This document shows positions 60,470-64,000 of a stretch of 64,000 bases of DNA, in pieces. Each line of letters begins with the position of its first letter. Positions within the stretch are counted from its first letter, which is position 1. Source of the stretch: Membranihabitans marinus (GTDB taxonomy: Bacteria; Bacteroidota; Bacteroidia; Chitinophagales; Saprospiraceae). The stretch is from NCBI RefSeq assembly GCF_019802045.1, contig NZ_JAHVHU010000008.1, positions 186,001 through 250,000 on the forward strand, written 5' to 3'. The position numbers and the translations under genes were made by a program. The notes beneath the pieces were generated by a model. That model did no database searches and was not told the origin of the DNA. It saw nothing but the letters and a program-made list of their open reading frames with translations.

Positions 60470-61087
60470 ATGGATATTAATTTTGTGGATTACCTGGACA
60501 TCATTGGCACCATCGTATTTGCTATGAGTGGAGCTTTAGCCGCATTAAATAACAAATTCGATTATTTTGGAGCTCTGGTCATTGCTTTTGTGACAGCCAC
60601 TGGGGGAGGGACTTTACGTGATCTGTTTTTGGGAGCCAGTCCTGTATTTTGGATACATTCCACGGAGTACTTTTTATATATTTTTATCGGGTATTTGGCG
60701 GCCACCGTTTTCCAGTCCACAGTACTTCGGTTTCGAAAGACGATGTTCTTGTTCGACACGATAGGAATTAGTGTTTTTACGATCATTGGATTGGAAAAAA
60801 CACTTGGCTTGGGATTTACACCCTTTATCGCCTTGAATATGGGGGTGATGTCGGCGGTCTTTGGCGGCGTACTCCGCGATGTGCTTTCCAATGTTCCTCC
60901 ATTGATATTTCGGGATGAAATATACGCTATACCCTGTTATATTGGAGGCATTGTGTATTTGATCTTAAGATCTACCGGATCGCCGGAAGAAGTCAACCAA
61001 CTTATTACCATTTTTTTAATTATCTTGATCCGCATTATTGCCATCAAAAGGCACTGGACGGTATCTCCTCACGTGGATAGGACATAA
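60470..61087 (+). CDS. trimeric intracellular cation (TRIC/UPF0126) family channel
   Basis: Inner-membrane protein of 205 residues with seven hydrophobic segments in two repeats. Each repeat has a GGG...RD or GG..RD pore motif: TATGGGTLRDLFLG near 41-54 and AVFGGVLRDVLSN near 128-140. The family is a potassium or broad cation channel in bacteria and archaea. It lies 55 bases before the SGNH hydrolase gene on the same strand, and the two may share a transcript, though no functional link is evident. Confidence 0.92.
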   Translation: MDINFVDYLDIIGTIVFAMSGALAALNNKFDYFGALVIAFVTATGGGTLRDLFLGASPVFWIHSTEYFLYIFIGYLAATVFQSTVLRFRKTMFLFDTIGISVFTIIGLEKTLGLGFTPFIALNMGVMSAVFGGVLRDVLSNVPPLIFRDEIYAIPCYIGGIVYLILRSTGSPEEVNQLITIFLIILIRIIAIKRHWTVSPHVDRT

Positions 61088-61142
61088 TGTGGAGATGTAG
61101 TGCCAGAACATTTTACTACTAATAGATAACGATCGAAAAATT

Positions 61143-61895
61143 ATGAAGAGACGTAAATTTATACAATTGTCAGCCGGCATGGGCGCTTTGCCGGTTGTCG
61201 TCCCGGGGTATATCCCTCAATTTTCTTCCGACCGTCAGACAAAGACAGGTGATCGAACCGTCGTTTTATTTCAGGGAGACTCGATTACAGACGCGGGACG
61301 AGATCGAAAAAGTGAAATTCCTGACAAACCAGTAGGCTTAGGGCGTGGTTATGCCTTTCTGGCTGCTACTCAATTGTATGAAAAGCATCCCGATCTTCAG
61401 CCCAAGGTCTATAATCGTGGAATCAGCGGCAACAAAGTATATCAACTGGCGGACCGGTGGGACCGGGATGCTATTGATCTTCAGCCGGATGTGATTAGTA
61501 TATTGATTGGAGTGAACGATCACTGGCATTCCCTGCGGGATTACGCGGGAACACCTGAAAAATACAGAGATGATTTTGATGCTTTATTGACCCGTACGAA
61601 ACAGGAACTACCGGACACTGCATTGATTGTATGCGAGCCTTTTGTGCTGCTGGATGGTACGGCTATTGAGAAAGAAAAGTGGGTTCCCGTCTTCGATGAT
61701 TACAGAAAAGCTTCCAGAGAATTATCTAAAAAGTACGATGCACAATTCGTGCCTTTTCAGTCCATATTTGACAAAGCGTTGAAACGGGCCCCGGCATCGT
61801 ATTGGGCCCCGGATGGAGTTCACCCCAGTCTCGCCGGCGCACAGTTGATGGCCGATCATTGGGTCAAAGCTTTCGATAAATTGAAACTTAAGTAG
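61143..61895 (+). CDS. SGNH/GDSL family hydrolase
   Basis: Secreted esterase or lipase-like hydrolase of 250 residues. The GDSL block FQGDSITDAGR gives nucleophile Ser47, block II has NRGISGN, block III GVNDH, and the C-terminal block is DGVHPSLAG with Asp224 and His227. The start MKRRKFIQLSAGMGALPVVV looks like a Tat-type signal (RRKFIQ), so export in folded form is likely. Substrates of such enzymes include acetylated sugars. Context does not narrow this. Confidence 0.9.
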   Translation: MKRRKFIQLSAGMGALPVVVPGYIPQFSSDRQTKTGDRTVVLFQGDSITDAGRDRKSEIPDKPVGLGRGYAFLAATQLYEKHPDLQPKVYNRGISGNKVYQLADRWDRDAIDLQPDVISILIGVNDHWHSLRDYAGTPEKYRDDFDALLTRTKQELPDTALIVCEPFVLLDGTAIEKEKWVPVFDDYRKASRELSKKYDAQFVPFQSIFDKALKRAPASYWAPDGVHPSLAGAQLMADHWVKAFDKLKLK

Positions 61896-62433
61896 TCGGA
61901 AGTGCACTGCGCTGAGTGTCGTTTATGAATTTGATGAAGGTTTATAGTATTGAAGGGTTTCACTATTTCTTCGTGCTATAGTTTGTGGTTTGGTTCTAGG
62001 TATTGATTTAGTTCTTCCGTTTTGTTGGTACCTATTTGTTCGGGCTATTTCCAGTGTAATGTGGCCTCGTTTGTGGTTTGCAGTTTGTAAGCTTCGTCCG
62101 ACGCCGAGCTTTTGAAGCCGATTGCGATCCGCATGAACTTGTGCCACCGTGCACCGGCGATGAAGCTATGGCGCAGGCGCCTAAAGCTAAGGCGACACGC
62201 AGTCAACGATCGCGGGCGGCTGTCAGCCCGTAAGACATGCCCCATAGCACTAGCATAGCTTCAGGACCATAGTCCTGATGAACAAGATCTCGCGTGCGGA
62301 TTGTACTAAATTTTATTGACACAGAAGATTGGATACCCTCAAACTACAAACGGCCGAAGGCCACAAACCACAAACACCATCATCACAACCATCAATAATT
62401 TAAAACTAAACATTACCAATTTACCAATTAGAA
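61896..62433. other. intergenic interval with clustered hairpins
   Basis: No gene was recognised. A locally GC-rich part (about 62090-62290) holds three hairpins: GGCGC AG GCGCC (62170-62181), CGGGC with GCCCG (62213-62230) and TCAGGAC CATA GTCCTGA (62261-62278). Minus-strand frames here have no family likeness. AT-rich short runs follow to the ABC-F stop. Confidence 0.45.
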
Positions 62434-64000
62434 TCAACCCTCATCAAGAGCCTCCATTTCTTCCATTAGATGAGCCCATGACTCCATGACTTCATCCAGT
62501 TCACTTTTTAGCTGATGGTGGGTCTGCGTAACTTCTGCTGCATTTTTTGACTGGTAAAATTCCGGATCCATCATGTCTTTTTCGCAGGATTGAATTTTTT
62601 TCTCAATCCTTTGCATGCTTTTTTCCTGCTTATTGATCTGATTTTTAAGGAACTTTTTTCTTTCAAACAACTCGATTCGTTCTTCTTTGGAAAGGGGAGC
62701 CGCTTTCTTACTAGACGCTTGATCACCCTTTTCGATGGCTCGCATATCATCTTCTTCCCGCTTCATCAGGAAGTACTCGATGTCTCCCAGGTATTCTTTC
62801 ACCTCTCCGTTTCTGAATTCATAAGTCTTTTCCGTCAACCCCGCCAGCAGGTCCCTGTCGTGAGACACCACCAGCAGTGTGCCTTCAAATGACTCTAAAC
62901 CGTTTTTTAGAATGGCTTTTGTTTGCATGTCCAGGTGGTGCGTAGGTTCATCAAGAACTAGAAAATTAATCGGCTTCAATAGGAGGCGCGCCAGTGCCAA
63001 TCTTGTTTTTTCTCCCCCGGACAATACTTTGATCTTTTTTTCAACCTCTTCGCCTGAAAACAAGAACGATCCCAGGATCGTCCTGACTTTGGTGCGCATA
63101 TTAGCCGGTGCCACCGATTCCATGTAGGATAAGGGTGTTTCGTTTCCTGGTAAAAACTCCACTTGGTTTTGAGCAAAATAGCCCAGATCAACATTGTTAC
63201 CGAGCGTGACAGTTCCCTCGGAGGGTTCCCATTCGCCAACTATTATTTTAGTCAATGTTGATTTACCTTGACCATTCTGGCCCACAAAAGCAACCCGTTC
63301 ACCCCGTAAAATCTCCATGGAAACGTTGTCAAAAACTTGGTTGGTTCCAAACGATTTGCCGGCGTTGATTACTTTCGAGACCTCATTGGCCGAGCGACGA
63401 ACGGGCAGAAAGCTTAAACTAACTTGCGAATGATCTTCCACCACTTCATCGATTTTTTCCATCTTATCGAGTGATTTCTCCATAGACTGTGCCATGGATG
63501 CCTTGGTCGCTTTGGCCCGAAACCGTTCGATGGTACGTTGTTTGTCAGCGATTAATTTTTGTTGATTTTCATAAGCTGCCTGCCGGATGCGAACCCGTTC
63601 TTCTTTTTCAATCAGATAGCCTGAATAATTCGTCGGGTAATATTCTATATGACCCCGATGTAGTTCATAGACGTCCGTAATAATATTGTCTAAAAATTGT
63701 CGGTCGTGCGAGATCAGGATGACGATCCCCGGATAATTTTTTAAGAATTTTTCCAGCCAGATAATGGAATCGATGTCCAGGTGGTTGGTGGGTTCATCCA
63801 GGAGTAGAACGGACGGGCCGGATAAAAGAATCTGGGCAAGCTGGACCCGCATTTTCCAGCCTCCGCTGAGTTTTCCGGTTAGTTTATCAAATGTTTTTGA
63901 AGTAAATCCCAAGCCTTTCAGGACTTTTTCAATCTCTGCTTCTCTGTTTTCAACACCCAGATAGCTGAGTCGGTCTGTCAGATCGGCAATCTGTTGAATC
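62434..64000 (-). CDS. ABC-F family ATPase (ribosome-associated), N-terminus outside the window
   Basis: Cytoplasmic tandem ABC ATPase without membrane domains; this group includes EttA, Uup and antibiotic-resistance factors that act on the ribosome. The visible 522 residues hold the first signature LSGGWKMRVQLAQIL and Walker B VLLLDEPTNHLD, the inter-domain linker, the second Walker A GQNGQGKST, the second signature LSGGEKTRLALARLL and Walker B FLVLDEPTHHLD. A charged coiled-coil tail follows. The first Walker A lies past position 64000, and the frame remains open to the window edge. Confidence 0.93.
   Translation of the reverse strand, partial: IQQIADLTDRLSYLGVENREAEIEKVLKGLGFTSKTFDKLTGKLSGGWKMRVQLAQILLSGPSVLLLDEPTNHLDIDSIIWLEKFLKNYPGIVILISHDRQFLDNIITDVYELHRGHIEYYPTNYSGYLIEKEERVRIRQAAYENQQKLIADKQRTIERFRAKATKASMAQSMEKSLDKMEKIDEVVEDHSQVSLSFLPVRRSANEVSKVINAGKSFGTNQVFDNVSMEILRGERVAFVGQNGQGKSTLTKIIVGEWEPSEGTVTLGNNVDLGYFAQNQVEFLPGNETPLSYMESVAPANMRTKVRTILGSFLFSGEEVEKKIKVLSGGEKTRLALARLLLKPINFLVLDEPTHHLDMQTKAILKNGLESFEGTLLVVSHDRDLLAGLTEKTYEFRNGEVKEYLGDIEYFLMKREEDDMRAIEKGDQASSKKAAPLSKEERIELFERKKFLKNQINKQEKSMQRIEKKIQSCEKDMMDPEFYQSKNAAEVTQTHHQLKSELDEVMESWAHLMEEMEALDEG

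Noticed and set aside
61923-62245. Minus-strand frames of 66 and 74 codons, checked for a four-helix-bundle S23-type protein
   Set aside because: A few residues looked suggestive, but the typical SxxSIPxNIAEG core is absent.

Overview
The window looks like a chromosomal segment of a Bacteroidota bacterium, probably a free-living, glycan-using member of the Saprospiria/Cytophagia side of the phylum. The reasons are a SusC/SusD glycan-uptake operon, many lipoproteins with Bacteroidota-type signal peptides, DUF4959/DUF5000 and DUF4998 surface lipoproteins, carboxypeptidase-regulatory-like domains, a DUF1080 protein, and the carboxynorspermidine route to spermidine. The species cannot be fixed from the sequence. 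No rRNA, tRNA, CRISPR array, intact insertion sequence or prophage was seen.

Layout. 0-3 kb: hemA and a lipoprotein LD-carboxypeptidase. 3-6.5 kb: an AT-rich accessory patch with a beta-propeller lipoprotein gene and a carboxypeptidase-regulatory-like gene, each broken by one in-frame TAA near its start, then a UPF0175/DUF3368 toxin-antitoxin pair and a ParE/RelE-like toxin remnant. 6.5-16.4 kb: a GH16 lipoprotein, a nearly gene-free kilobase, and the minus-strand operon susC-susD-DUF4959/5000-DUF4998. 16.7-28.2 kb: lrgAB-like membrane genes, a GntP permease, a membrane dipeptidase, Hsp20, an orphan mutase-small-subunit-like protein, cysteine desulfurase plus A-type Fe-S carrier, an M48 protease and valS. 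28.4-31.7 kb: an ECF sigma factor/RskA-type anti-sigma pair divergent from a lipoprotein with four DUF7282-like repeats.

31.7-46.9 kb: glutamate dehydrogenase, sulfatase, DUF1080 lipoprotein, AI-2E-type permease, a divergent YggS-like protein with a clan-A-type glycosidase and a small lipoprotein, S41 protease, NUDIX hydrolase, a baeRF-family protein, a TonB-dependent receptor and prmC. 47.1-50.7 kb: a polyamine locus (carboxynorspermidine dehydrogenase and decarboxylase, divergent from an agmatinase/arginase-family gene). 50.9-54.6 kb: an overlapping three-gene operon encoding a patatin-like phospholipase with a PGDYG-like C-terminal tail, a TIR-transmembrane-envelope-domain protein and an outer-membrane beta-barrel. 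This is the strongest candidate for an undescribed system. A 33-residue Cys/Lys-rich protein converges on its end. 55-64 kb: a FUSC-family membrane protein, a YjbR protein, a LexA-type DNA-binding gene that is whole only after a -1 shift at A AAA AAC, a class IV aminotransferase/sulfotransferase-like pair, a TRIC-type channel, an SGNH hydrolase and the C-terminal part of an ABC-F ATPase that runs off the window.

How the genes fit together: the SusCD operon, GH16, sulfatase, DUF1080 and GH-A-like proteins point to polysaccharide use. HemA, ValS, IscS/IscA, PrmC, GdhA and the polyamine genes are housekeeping. The ECF/anti-sigma pair, toxin-antitoxin remnants and the patatin/TIR/barrel operon are the regulatory and conflict-like parts.
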